A stretch of DNA of 64,000 nucleotides, taken from contig NZ_CP080267.1 of NCBI RefSeq assembly GCF_019431375.1, forward strand, positions 1,922,001 to 1,986,000. Reading direction: 5' to 3'. Shown here in pieces: positions 8,990 to 17,038 of this stretch. This DNA comes from Alcanivorax sp. (GTDB lineage: Bacteria; Pseudomonadota; Gammaproteobacteria; Pseudomonadales; Alcanivoracaceae). Position 1 is the first letter of the stretch. Every line of letters starts with the position of its first letter. The notes below the pieces were generated by a model that did no database searches, was not told where the DNA came from, and saw only the letters and a program-made list of their open reading frames with translations. Made by a program: the position numbers and the translations under genes.

Positions 8990-9724
8990 ATGAAATTCAG
9001 AGCTCTGGCCTTCGGCCTGTGCGGCATCTGCATGCTGAGCCCCCTGTCTGCGCGGGAATCGGCCCCACCTCCCTGTGGCAGCCCCATGACCGTGCCGGAC
9101 AAACCGGCCCTCGAGGATTACCCGGATTACTCGGACTTTCTGCTGCAGGTCATGCAGTACAAGCAGGCCAATCGCGATCAGGCAGCCCATCAGGCAGCCT
9201 GTCCCCAGGATTACCAGCCGGAGCCGGTGGCAAGCAGCGACCCCACCGTGATTGATCAGCCGGAAACCCTGGACAGCGCCCTGGCCCGCACCGAGCGCCT
9301 GAGCCCTATTGACTACCAGCGCAACCGAACCTGGTATAACCGCTCCACCTCGCAGAGCTTCGGTCTGCCCGCCCTGCCCGGCAACTCCCTGTCTGGTGAG
9401 CACATCCGCACCCTGCTTGGCAATGCCGGCTCAGACACCCCACTGGTGCTACCGATGACCATTGTCGGGATGCAGCTGAACGGGCTGAATGATGGTGGCG
9501 AGGCCAGAAATCTGCTCACCGAGCAGCTTTACCGGAACCTGTTTGGCGAGGAGCGCAAGGTAGATCTGGCTACCCTGATGGCCGGCAACCCCAATGCCAT
9601 TGTCGAGATATCCAGTAACGGCAATCTGATGCTCTATCTGGATCTTAATAATGAAGCCGTGCTGACTACCGGTCTTATCGAAGTGGAAAGCTGCCTAAGC
9701 AGCGGCTGCGAGAGTTCACCCTAG
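8990..9724 (+). CDS. Exported protein of unknown function
   Basis: 244 residues with a signal peptide (MKFRALAFGLCGICMLSPLSA). The mature part is acidic and Pro-rich, with several cysteines (C29, C60 region, and CLSSGCESS at the end) that could form periplasmic disulfides. I recognise no domain. The upstream region has a hairpin, CCCCTG-AAATAG-CAGGGG (8947-8964). The next gene, 40 bases downstream on the same strand, also encodes an exported protein, so they are probably an operon. Their insertion in a core minus-strand block suggests a lineage-specific pair. Confidence 0.7.
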   Translation: MKFRALAFGLCGICMLSPLSARESAPPPCGSPMTVPDKPALEDYPDYSDFLLQVMQYKQANRDQAAHQAACPQDYQPEPVASSDPTVIDQPETLDSALARTERLSPIDYQRNRTWYNRSTSQSFGLPALPGNSLSGEHIRTLLGNAGSDTPLVLPMTIVGMQLNGLNDGGEARNLLTEQLYRNLFGEERKVDLATLMAGNPNAIVEISSNGNLMLYLDLNNEAVLTTGLIEVESCLSSGCESSP

Positions 9725-9764
9725 AGCCGCCGAAGACACGAGAAGAGGAACCTCGGAGCACACC

Positions 9765-10358
9765 ATGTCCCTGATCCGCTTTATCGCCTTTCTAATCCTG
9801 CTGGGCTTCCTGCTGCCTGTGGCCACTATGGCCGCTGGTGACAGCGGGCTGAGTCAGCCCCAACAACAGGCCCTGGAGCAGGCGCTGGGACCACGACCGG
9901 ATATCCACAATTACAGTCGTCAGGACCAGTTCGTCACCGACTTACTGGCCTGGCAGCAACGCAAAGCCCGCCTGACAGCCAGACTGGCCCGGGGCGAATC
10001 CATCACCCCACCCCGACCCACTACCCCCAATGACTGGCACCACATCACCGGCCCGGAAGATCTGGATACCGCCGTACGCAATGCCCATGGCTACGTGCAG
10101 CCCAAATACCGGGAACCGATCCGCTTCAACCGTACCACCCATGTCAGTTTCCCATTGGCGCCACTGCCCGGCCAGCAACTGGCCGACAAGGCCCTGAGCG
10201 CCCCCGGCACCTTGCCGGACAACCATGACGAGGAGATCCCGGAAATACTGCTGGAGGACAACGTGCGCATCCAGCGGGAACTCTCCGCCCGCCGCCCCCA
10301 GCTGCCACTACCCACCCTGGAGCGGCAGACCGTCGTCAACCAGGCAGAACTGCGGTAG
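9765..10358 (+). CDS. Exported protein of unknown function
   Basis: 197 residues with a strong signal peptide (IRFIAFLILLGFLLPVATMAA). The mature protein is rich in Gln, Pro and charged residues, has no cysteine, and shows no domain I recognise; PPRPTTPNDWHH and RREL-like segments suggest extended structure. A GGAG ribosome-binding site precedes the ATG. Together with the preceding gene it forms a two-gene plus-strand unit that ends in a nested palindrome facing minus-strand rlmB. Confidence 0.65.
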   Translation: MSLIRFIAFLILLGFLLPVATMAAGDSGLSQPQQQALEQALGPRPDIHNYSRQDQFVTDLLAWQQRKARLTARLARGESITPPRPTTPNDWHHITGPEDLDTAVRNAHGYVQPKYREPIRFNRTTHVSFPLAPLPGQQLADKALSAPGTLPDNHDEEIPEILLEDNVRIQRELSARRPQLPLPTLERQTVVNQAELR

Positions 10359-10513
10359 CAGTTAATAGTTAACAGTGAATAGTTAACAGCTCGCGGGTCA
10401 GCCTTGTGGTTCCCAAATGTATGAGGCCGCGACCAGAATCTGGTCGCGGCCTCATACGTTGGAAAACCCGAGAACCGTTGCTCGCGCAACTATTCACTGT
10501 TAACTATTCACTG
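10359..10513. repeat. Second nested palindrome between convergent genes, probable bidirectional terminator
   Basis: Outer arms made of GTTAATAGTTAACAGTGAAT-like sequence (10359-10389 and 10490-10513) flank an inner 19-base perfect inverted repeat (10419-10437 and 10439-10457) with core GAGGCCGCGACC. The architecture and inner core match the element at 2772-2930. The right arm overlaps the last codons of rlmB. Confidence 0.7.
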
Positions 10514-11271
10514 CTCTGTCGCTGCGCCCGCACATGAAACAACATCACCCCCGTGGCCACGGACACATTCAGGCTCTGCACTTCGCCGGCCATGGGAATT
10601 TCCAGTAGCTGGTCGCACTTGTCACGGGTCAGCCGTTTCAGACCGGCACCTTCTGCACCCATCACTACCGCCAGGGCATCCGGGGCCTGGAAGGTAAACA
10701 AGGACTCACTGCGCTCCTCAAGCGCGGTGCCAACCACCCAGACACCTCTTTCACGGAGCTGATCCAGCAGACTGGCCAGATTGCCCACTTCGTAATAGGC
10801 CAGGCTTTCCGCCGCTCCCACCGCCGTGCGACAGGCCACGGGGGTGAGGCCAGCAGCGTTACGGCGCGGCACGATCACCGCATTCACGCCGGCCGCATCG
10901 GCACTGCGCAGGCAGGCACCCAGGTTATGAGGGTCGGTGACGTTCTCGAGAACCAGCAGCCAAGGCCGGGCAGGTTTGCCATCCAGCCACTTGAGAAGAC
11001 CGCTCTCATCGCCCGGTTTACGCGGTCGCGCCCGGGCCACGATGCCCTGATGCTGAGGACCGGCGTGTTTTTCCAGCACGTCTCGACGGGCACGCTGTAC
11101 CGCGATGCCGAAATCCCTGGCGGACTGGATCATGGCCGCCAGCCGCGGCTCCTCCCGCTCGGCACGGCTGTCCTGCACAAACAGCTCCAACACCGCCTCC
11201 GGACGATGCCGCAACAGAGCTTCCACCGCATGGAAGCCGGAATACATCTGGGGTTTCTGGGGTTTGCTCAT
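10504..11271 (-). CDS. rlmB: 23S rRNA (guanosine-2'-O)-methyltransferase RlmB
   Basis: SpoU/TrmH-family enzyme that methylates G2251 of 23S rRNA. The N-terminal substrate-binding domain starts YSGFHAVEALL. The catalytic knot has LVLENVTDPHNLGACLRSADA (motif 1), VMGAEGAGL (motif 2) and IPMAGEVQSLNVSVATGVM (motif 3). The ATG at 11271 gives 255 residues, close to the family norm; the 27 extra codons up to 11352 read through repeat sequence and are not included. It follows rnr on the same strand, the usual order. Confidence 0.93.
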   Translation of the reverse strand: MSKPQKPQMYSGFHAVEALLRHRPEAVLELFVQDSRAEREEPRLAAMIQSARDFGIAVQRARRDVLEKHAGPQHQGIVARARPRKPGDESGLLKWLDGKPARPWLLVLENVTDPHNLGACLRSADAAGVNAVIVPRRNAAGLTPVACRTAVGAAESLAYYEVGNLASLLDQLRERGVWVVGTALEERSESLFTFQAPDALAVVMGAEGAGLKRLTRDKCDQLLEIPMAGEVQSLNVSVATGVMLFHVRAQRQSSE

Positions 11272-11325
11272 GATAACGCCTGCACGCATCACGCCCGCAC
11301 GCGGCACGCCCGGGCAAATATTGGA

Positions 11326-11395
11326 TGTAGGAGCGTGCCCGCAAGCGCCCACGCTTACGCAGCGCCGGTAAATTCGCTTGCAGGCACGTCCTACA
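11326..11395. repeat. REPIN-like pair of inverted REP units
   Basis: TGTAGGAGCGTGCCCGCAAG at the left end is matched in inverse orientation by the unit ending CTTGCAGGCACGTCCTACA. It fills the rnr-rlmB gap and is related to the pair at 4341-4499. Confidence 0.6.
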
Positions 11396-11402
11396 GGGGA
11401 CT

Positions 11403-13820
11403 CTAGCTTTTGCTGTTACGCCGGGCCGCCTTCTTGCCGCGCGGCGGCCCCTTGCGCTTAGGCTTGGGCTTGGGGATATCGCCCTTGGCCAGCTTTTCCC
11501 GTTCGCTGCTACCGCCTCTACGGTTACCGCTACCGGCCTTCTTGCTGCCGCCCTTGGGCCGACCCTTGCCGGACGGGGTAGAGGATTCCAGTTGCAGATC
11601 AATTTTGCGCTCTTCGGTATGCACCGCAGCTACTCGCACGGTGACCCCATCACCGAGCCCGAATTTGCGACCACTGCTTTCCCCGGTGAGGGTCAGATTG
11701 ACCTCATCGAAATGGTAGTAGTCACTATCCAGGTTGGCCACGTGCACCAGACCATCAATGTGCAGCTCGTTAAGTTGCACAAAGAGGCCAAAGTTGGCCA
11801 CGCCACTGATCACGCCCTCGAACACATCGCCGATGTGCGATTCCATGAACTGGCACTTGAGCCAGGACACCACATCACGAGTGGCATCGTCCGCCCGGCG
11901 CTCGGTCATGGAGCACTGCTCGCCGATGGCCACCATGTCCGCCTGGCTGTAGGGGATGATTTTCTCGCGGGGAATCTTCGGCAGCTTGCCCGGATTGTCC
12001 ACATGGTTGGGCACGGCCTCGCTACGGATCAGGAAGCGAATGGCCCGGTGCACCAGCAGGTCCGGGTAACGGCGAATCGGCGAGGTGAAGTGGGTGTAGG
12101 CCTTGTAGGCCAGCCCGAAGTGCCCCTTGTTCTCCGCTTCGTATTTGGCCTGGGTCATGGAGCGCAACATCATGGTCTGGATCACGTTGCGATCCGGGCG
12201 CTCCAGGATCTGCTCCCGCAGATCTTGATAGACATGAGGTCTGGGCGCCCCTTCTGACCAGCCGAGGCTCAACCCCAGGCCACCGAGGAATTGCTGCAAC
12301 TTGCTCAGTCGCTCTTCCTTGGGCGGCTCGTGGTTACGGAACAGGGCCGGCACACCGGCCTTTTCCAGCAGCTTGGCGGAACAGATGTTGGCGGCCAGCA
12401 TGGCCTCCTCAATCATGATATGCGCCACGTTGCGGGTCACCGGCACAATCGCCTGAATTTTCTGGTTTTCATCGTAAATGATGCGGGTGTCATCGCTGTC
12501 GAAGTCGATGGCACCCCGCTCCGCACGACGCTTGCGCAGGGCCAGGAACATTTCGTGGAACGACCAGATCATGTCCAGGGACTCGTCGTCCAGGCTGGCC
12601 ACGGTGTCCTGGGCCAGCTGGGAATCCGGCTCCTCGATCATGGCGCCGACCTTGTTGTAGGTCAGCCGGTGCCGCGAGCGCATCACCCCTTCGCGGAAAA
12701 CAAACCCGGTCAGGCGACCGTTGGCGGAAATCCTCATGTCGCAATACAGACACAGCCGATCCACATGGGGATTGAGCGAGCAAAGACCGTTGGACAGGGC
12801 CTCCGGCAGCATCGGCACTACCCGGTTGGGGAAGTAGACCGAGTTGCCACGGGTGGCCGCTTCCCGATCCAGGGCGGAACCCGGCGACACATAGTGGCTG
12901 ACATCGGCAATAGCGACGATCAGACGCCAGCCACCACGAGGGCGGCGCTCCACATAGACCGCGTCGTCGAAATCCCGGGCGGTTTCGTCATCGATGGTGA
13001 CCAGCGGCAAATCACGCAGATCGACCCGATGGGCCTTGGCCTTGTGGGGCACATCGGCACCAAAACGCTCGGCGTCGGCTTCCACGCCGTCCGGCCAGAC
13101 ATGGGGTATCTCGAAACGGCGCAGGGCCACTTCGATTTCCATGCCGGCCTGATCCGGGGTCGCAATGATTTCTTCCAGGCGCACCAGCACATGGTGGTCG
13201 CGGCTAGGGTACTGGGTAATGATGGCGCGGACATGGTCGCCAGGATTGGGTTTCAGACCGTTCTTGTCCTCAACCAGCACTTCCTTGGTGATACGCCGGT
13301 TCTCCGGCTCCACAAAGCTGATACCGGCTTCACGGCGATAGCGGCCCACCACTTCGGTGGCAACCCGCTCGGTAATCTCCACGATACGGGCTTCTTTCTT
13401 GCCGAAGCGGTTGTAACCGGCATCGCTGACCAGTACCCGATCCCCGTCCATGACCTTTTCCATCTGGCGCGGGCCGAGGAACAGGTCACTCAGGGTCTTG
13501 TCATCGGGAATCAGGAAGCCGAAGCCATCCTTGTGGCCCTGCACGCGTCCGGGAATCAGGTCCATTCGGGACACCACACCCAGCTTGCCATTGCGGTTCT
13601 GCACCAACTGGGCATCACGCAGCATGGCCTTCAGGCGGCGTTCGAGGCCGACTTCACCGTCCTCATCCACCTCCAGCAGGGAGGCGATTTGCTCGAACTC
13701 CATGGGCTTGCCATGGTCATTGAGCACTTCCAGGATCAGTTCCCGGCTGGGGACGGGGTTTTCGTAATTTTCGGCCTCACGATCGGCATGGGGGTCGCGG
13801 TAACGTTTTTTAGGGGGCAT
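11403..13820 (-). CDS. rnr: Ribonuclease R
   Basis: 3'-5' exoribonuclease of the RNB family that degrades structured RNA. From the N-terminus it has a winged-helix region (PVPSRELILEVL), cold-shock domains (GHKDGFGFLIPDD), the RNB catalytic core with acidic cluster DDETARDFDDAVYV, HYTSPIRRYPDL-like signature (FTSPIRRYPDLLVHRAI), an S1 domain (GDVFEGVISGVANFGLFV) and a Lys/Arg-rich tail of about 60 residues. An alternative ATG at 13850 would add ten residues (MSNPLSEKNL), but it overlaps the -35 box of the divergent tRNA promoter, and a minus-strand TATGAT box would put the transcript start at about that point, so I prefer 13820. Neither start has a clear ribosome-binding site. Confidence 0.93.
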   Translation of the reverse strand: MPPKKRYRDPHADREAENYENPVPSRELILEVLNDHGKPMEFEQIASLLEVDEDGEVGLERRLKAMLRDAQLVQNRNGKLGVVSRMDLIPGRVQGHKDGFGFLIPDDKTLSDLFLGPRQMEKVMDGDRVLVSDAGYNRFGKKEARIVEITERVATEVVGRYRREAGISFVEPENRRITKEVLVEDKNGLKPNPGDHVRAIITQYPSRDHHVLVRLEEIIATPDQAGMEIEVALRRFEIPHVWPDGVEADAERFGADVPHKAKAHRVDLRDLPLVTIDDETARDFDDAVYVERRPRGGWRLIVAIADVSHYVSPGSALDREAATRGNSVYFPNRVVPMLPEALSNGLCSLNPHVDRLCLYCDMRISANGRLTGFVFREGVMRSRHRLTYNKVGAMIEEPDSQLAQDTVASLDDESLDMIWSFHEMFLALRKRRAERGAIDFDSDDTRIIYDENQKIQAIVPVTRNVAHIMIEEAMLAANICSAKLLEKAGVPALFRNHEPPKEERLSKLQQFLGGLGLSLGWSEGAPRPHVYQDLREQILERPDRNVIQTMMLRSMTQAKYEAENKGHFGLAYKAYTHFTSPIRRYPDLLVHRAIRFLIRSEAVPNHVDNPGKLPKIPREKIIPYSQADMVAIGEQCSMTERRADDATRDVVSWLKCQFMESHIGDVFEGVISGVANFGLFVQLNELHIDGLVHVANLDSDYYHFDEVNLTLTGESSGRKFGLGDGVTVRVAAVHTEERKIDLQLESSTPSGKGRPKGGSKKAGSGNRRGGSSEREKLAKGDIPKPKPKRKGPPRGKKAARRNSKS

Positions 13821-13843
13821 TAAATTTTTTTCGGAAAGAGGGT

Positions 13844-13871
13844 TTGACATCCGGCCATCATATACTAGAAT
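13844..13871 (+). promoter_or_regulatory. Promoter of tRNA-Leu
   Basis: TTGACA (13844-13849) and TAGAAT (13866-13871) are spaced by 16 bases, followed by a GC-rich run and then the tRNA at 13951. The site is divergent from rnr. Confidence 0.75.
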
Positions 13872-13950
13872 GCACGCGCTTTCGCGATGAACCGGCCGGA
13901 AACGGTAAGAAACTTTACCTTATCTACAAGGGTCCGGTACAGCACGAAAC

Positions 13951-14037
13951 GCCGAGGTGGTGAAATTGGTAGACACGCTAGCTTCAGGTGCTAGTGGGGG
14001 CAACCCCGTGGAGGTTCAAGTCCTCTCCTCGGCACCA
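13951..14037 (+). tRNA. tRNA-Leu (anticodon CAG)
   Basis: 87 bases including encoded CCA. Acceptor GCCGAGG pairs with CCTCGGC. The D-arm holds TGGTGAAATTGGTAGACACG. The anticodon stem CTAGC/GCTAG has loop TTCAGGT, giving anticodon CAG. A long variable arm (TGGGGGCAACCCCG) is as expected for leucine, and the T-arm is GAGGTTCAAGTCCTC. The gene sits upstream of rnr, an arrangement known in pseudomonads, and serves as an integration site here. Confidence 0.97.
14011..14037 (+). other. Putative left attachment site (attL) at the tRNA 3' end
   Basis: The tRNA 3' part, GAGGTTCAAGTCCTCTCCTC followed by GGCACCA, is the usual crossover target of tyrosine integrases, and one is encoded 180 bases downstream. 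I found no second copy of this stretch in the rest of the window, so attR is either outside or absent. Confidence 0.45.
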
Positions 14038-14063
14038 AACATGACTCTTACGGAGTCCGACAA

Positions 14064-14095
14064 AGCCCTGCAACCGTCTGGTTCAGGGCTTTTTT
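14064..14095 (+). terminator. Rho-independent terminator after tRNA-Leu
   Basis: AGCCCTG and CAGGGCT form a 7-base stem with a 13-base loop, followed by six T residues. It ends the tRNA transcript ahead of the integrase gene. Confidence 0.75.
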
Positions 14096-14219
14096 CGTTT
14101 ATACTCGCTCTAATCCCATCCGATGGAATCCAACCAGATACCAGCATTTCTGTTGGTACTTATGTTGGCACTGCCCTGCTGGCCTCTTTCAGATACCAAC
14201 AACGCCCAAGGAACAGGAA

Positions 14220-15575
14220 ATGAGCAAGAATGCGATGGAAAAGCTGTCGGCCCTTGAGATCAAAAAGGCCAAACCGAAAGACAAAACCTACAAGCTTGCT
14301 GACGGTGGCGGGCTCTACTTACAGATCTCTCCTGATGGAGGAATGTACTGGCGCTATCAGTACCGCTTCCTAGGTAAGCAGAAATCCTTGGCACTTGGGG
14401 TGTATCCCGAAATCTCCCTCAAGGCCGCCCGAAAAGCTCACAAAGACGCGCGGCTCAAACTTGCCGACAACATTGACCCTAGCGAAGCTCGCCGCCAGGA
14501 GAAACTGGCTCGCACCGAAGCCCAGGCCAACAGTTTCGAGGCTGTTGCCCAGGAATGGCTGGTGCGCCAGCAGGTAGCCCCCGAAACAGACAAGAAAAAT
14601 CGCTGGCTCATGGAAACCTTCGCCTTTCCTTATATAGGACACAGGCCTATTGCCGACATATCCCCCCGAGAACTGCTGGATGTCCTCCGCCGAGTCGAGT
14701 CAACCGGCAAGCTGGAAACAGCTCAACGCCTGAAGACAAAGTGCGGCCAGGTCTTCCGCCATGCAATCATTGAGGGAAAAGCCGAAATCGATCCCACGGC
14801 AAGCTTGCGAGGAGCGCTCAAGTCACCCAAGGTAAAACACCGCGCCGCCATCACCGACCCTTCCCGGTTGGGAAAGCTGCTACGGGACATGCAAGCGTCC
14901 ACAGCAGGCCCAGTGGTGAAAACCGCCCTGCTTCTGACCCCCATCTTATTCCAGCGCCCAGGCGAAATCCGGCAAATGGAATGGTCCGAGATCAACTGGG
15001 AAGAGCAGCGCTGGGAGATCCCTGCCGACAAGATGAAAATGCGCCATCCCCACATAGTACCACTACCGCAGCAAGCCATGGCGTTACTACAGGATATCCA
15101 CCTGTTTACCGGACGCGGCAAATACGTTTTTCCGTCGCAACGAGGGGCAAGCCGCTGTCTATCCGAGAATGGCGTCCGAGTGGCCCTTCGGGATATGGGC
15201 TACGGCAACGATGACGTAACCCCCCATGGCTTCCGAGCAACAGCCCGGACAATCTTGGACGAAGTACTGGGCTATAGGATTGAGTGGATCGAGCACCAAC
15301 TGGCTCATGCCGTCAAAGACCCCAATGGTACCGCCTATAATAGAACCAGCTTCCTGAGTCAGCGCACCAAAATGATGCAGGAGTGGGCCAACTACCTAGA
15401 CGCCCTTCGAGATGGGAAACAATTTGAACGGGCGGGAACAACCCCAGAAACTCAATACAGCCTTAGCTGCGAATCGACTGAAAAAGAGAATGGCAATCTA
15501 AAGAAGGATGGCAAGAAAAGCTTTACAGCTTTATTTAGCAATTATGCATCCCAGGAAAAACCCACATCTGATTAG
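14220..15575 (+). CDS. Tyrosine site-specific integrase (DUF4102/P4-type)
   Basis: 451-residue integrase. Residues about 8-90 form the arm-binding DUF4102 domain (LADGGGLYLQI, WRYQYRF, LALGVYPEISL), about 105-190 the core-binding domain, and about 210-390 the catalytic domain, with R246 in RPGEIR, H336-xx-R339 in HGFRATAR, H363 and nucleophile Y373 in TAYNRTSF. All catalytic residues are present. The tail after about 410 is lower in complexity and probably not essential. The position directly behind tRNA-Leu indicates an element integrated at the tRNA 3' end. The gene reads away from the tRNA, which is common for this type. The 258 bases after it hold nothing I can identify. Confidence 0.92.
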   Translation: MSKNAMEKLSALEIKKAKPKDKTYKLADGGGLYLQISPDGGMYWRYQYRFLGKQKSLALGVYPEISLKAARKAHKDARLKLADNIDPSEARRQEKLARTEAQANSFEAVAQEWLVRQQVAPETDKKNRWLMETFAFPYIGHRPIADISPRELLDVLRRVESTGKLETAQRLKTKCGQVFRHAIIEGKAEIDPTASLRGALKSPKVKHRAAITDPSRLGKLLRDMQASTAGPVVKTALLLTPILFQRPGEIRQMEWSEINWEEQRWEIPADKMKMRHPHIVPLPQQAMALLQDIHLFTGRGKYVFPSQRGASRCLSENGVRVALRDMGYGNDDVTPHGFRATARTILDEVLGYRIEWIEHQLAHAVKDPNGTAYNRTSFLSQRTKMMQEWANYLDALRDGKQFERAGTTPETQYSLSCESTEKENGNLKKDGKKSFTALFSNYASQEKPTSD

Positions 15576-15833
15576 TCGCCACTCCGATCTTTACCAAACA
15601 CTCGTAGCTCGAAATCACCGGGTGCAAGTAACAACACAGACTTTCAGCCGAAAAATCGCAAAAAAATGGAACCCTAACCCTTCGTGGGCGGCAGCATAAC
15701 GCAGGCCTGCAAAGCAAGTCATTGAGCATAGTCCCCAGGCATCCAAAAGCGTCCTAGCCCGTCTAAGATACCGCCCTATTTGGTCAACATCCCGATCAGA
15801 AGCGCAGCCAGCCCATCCCTTGCATGTAACGGC

Positions 15834-17015
15834 TCAATCGTTGCGGTACAGGGTCACTACACAGGCCCCCCCCAGACCAAGGTTGTGCTGCAAGGCTACC
15901 CGAGCTCCCTCGACCTGTCGCTTTTCTGCTTGGCCACGCAACTGCCACACCAGTTCGGCACATTGCGCCAGACCTGTAGCCCCCAGCGGGTGCCCCTTGG
16001 ACAGCAAGCCACCGGACGGATTGGTCACGAACTTGCCTCCATAAGTGTTGTCGCCATCCCAGATAAATTTCTCCGCGCCGCCTTCCCGGCACAGACCCAG
16101 ACCTTCATAGGTGAGCAGCTCATTGGCGGTAAAGCAGTCGTGCAACTCGACCACATTGATGTCTTGCGGGCCGATACCGGCCTGCTCGTACACGCTGTCG
16201 GCGGCGGAACGGGTCATGTCGTAACCGACCATCTTGATCATGGATTTTTCATCAAAGCTGCTGGCGAAATCCGTGGTCATCGCCTGGGCGGCGATATACA
16301 CCGGGTTAGCAATGCCATGCTTCTTGGCGAACTCGTCCGAACACAGAATCGCGGCGCCGGCACCACAGGTGGGCGGGCAGCATTGGAAACGGGTGAGCGG
16401 ATCAAACACCTCGTCTGACGCCATGATCTCTTCCAGCGACAGCACCTGATTGAACAGTGCGTAAGGATTGTTGGCGGCATGCTGACGCGCCTTCTCGGCA
16501 ATCTTGCCGAAGGTTTCCCGTTTGGTGCCGTACTTCCAGCGGTATTCACGCCCTGCGCCACCGAACATCTGTGCCGCCGGCGGCGCCTGATTGAAGCCCT
16601 GCGTATCCATCATCACCTGCGCATGCTGGCTCATGGGGTTCTCGCGATCATTGAACTTAGCACCAAGCGCGCCGCGCTCCATTTTTTCAAAACCCAGGGC
16701 GATGACACATTCAGCCAAACCGCCTTCGATGGCCTGGCGCGCCAGGAACAGGGCCGACGAACCGGTGGAACAATTGTTGTTCACATTGACCACGGGAATG
16801 CCGGTCAAGCCCAGTTCATACACGGCACGCTGACCACAGGTGGAATCGCCGTAGACATAACCACAGAACGCCTGCTCAACATCGCTGTACTGGATGCCGG
16901 CATCCTTCATTGCGGCGAGGCCAGCCGCTTTTGCCATCACATGGTAATCATCGCTGGCACCGGGCTTGGCAAACTTGGTCATCCCGACACCGATCACATT
17001 CACTCTACGTTTCAT
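15834..17015 (-). CDS. SCPx-type thiolase (acetyl-CoA acyltransferase/lipid-transfer protein)
   Basis: 393-residue thiolase of the SCP2/SCPx subgroup. Nucleophile C82 lies in [12 protein letters not shown]. Further active-site motifs are [13 protein letters not shown] and the C-terminal GHPLGATG. The fold starts with [11 protein letters not shown]. In eukaryotes, SCPx thiolase cleaves 3-oxoacyl-CoAs with 2-methyl branches in peroxisomes. Here it is the last gene of an operon with an MFE-2-like protein and an acyl-CoA dehydrogenase, so the three can complete a beta-oxidation round. It has no SCP2 domain of its own; those are in the neighbour. Confidence 0.9.
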   Translation of the reverse strand: MKRRVNVIGVGMTKFAKPGASDDYHVMAKAAGLAAMKDAGIQYSDVEQAFCGYVYGDSTCGQRAVYELGLTGIPVVNVNNNCSTGSSALFLARQAIEGGLAECVIALGFEKMERGALGAKFNDRENPMSQHAQVMMDTQGFNQAPPAAQMFGGAGREYRWKYGTKRETFGKIAEKARQHAANNPYALFNQVLSLEEIMASDEVFDPLTRFQCCPPTCGAGAAILCSDEFAKKHGIANPVYIAAQAMTTDFASSFDEKSMIKMVGYDMTRSAADSVYEQAGIGPQDINVVELHDCFTANELLTYEGLGLCREGGAEKFIWDGDNTYGGKFVTNPSGGLLSKGHPLGATGLAQCAELVWQLRGQAEKRQVEGARVALQHNLGLGGACVVTLYRND

Positions 17016-17038
17016 TCTCTGTTCTCCGAATTATGGCG

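Noticed and set aside
12291..13823. 510-residue plus-strand open frame opposite rnr
   Set aside because: It lies wholly antisense to a conserved gene; its His/Gly/Gln-rich composition is that of a complementary-strand shadow in GC-rich DNA.
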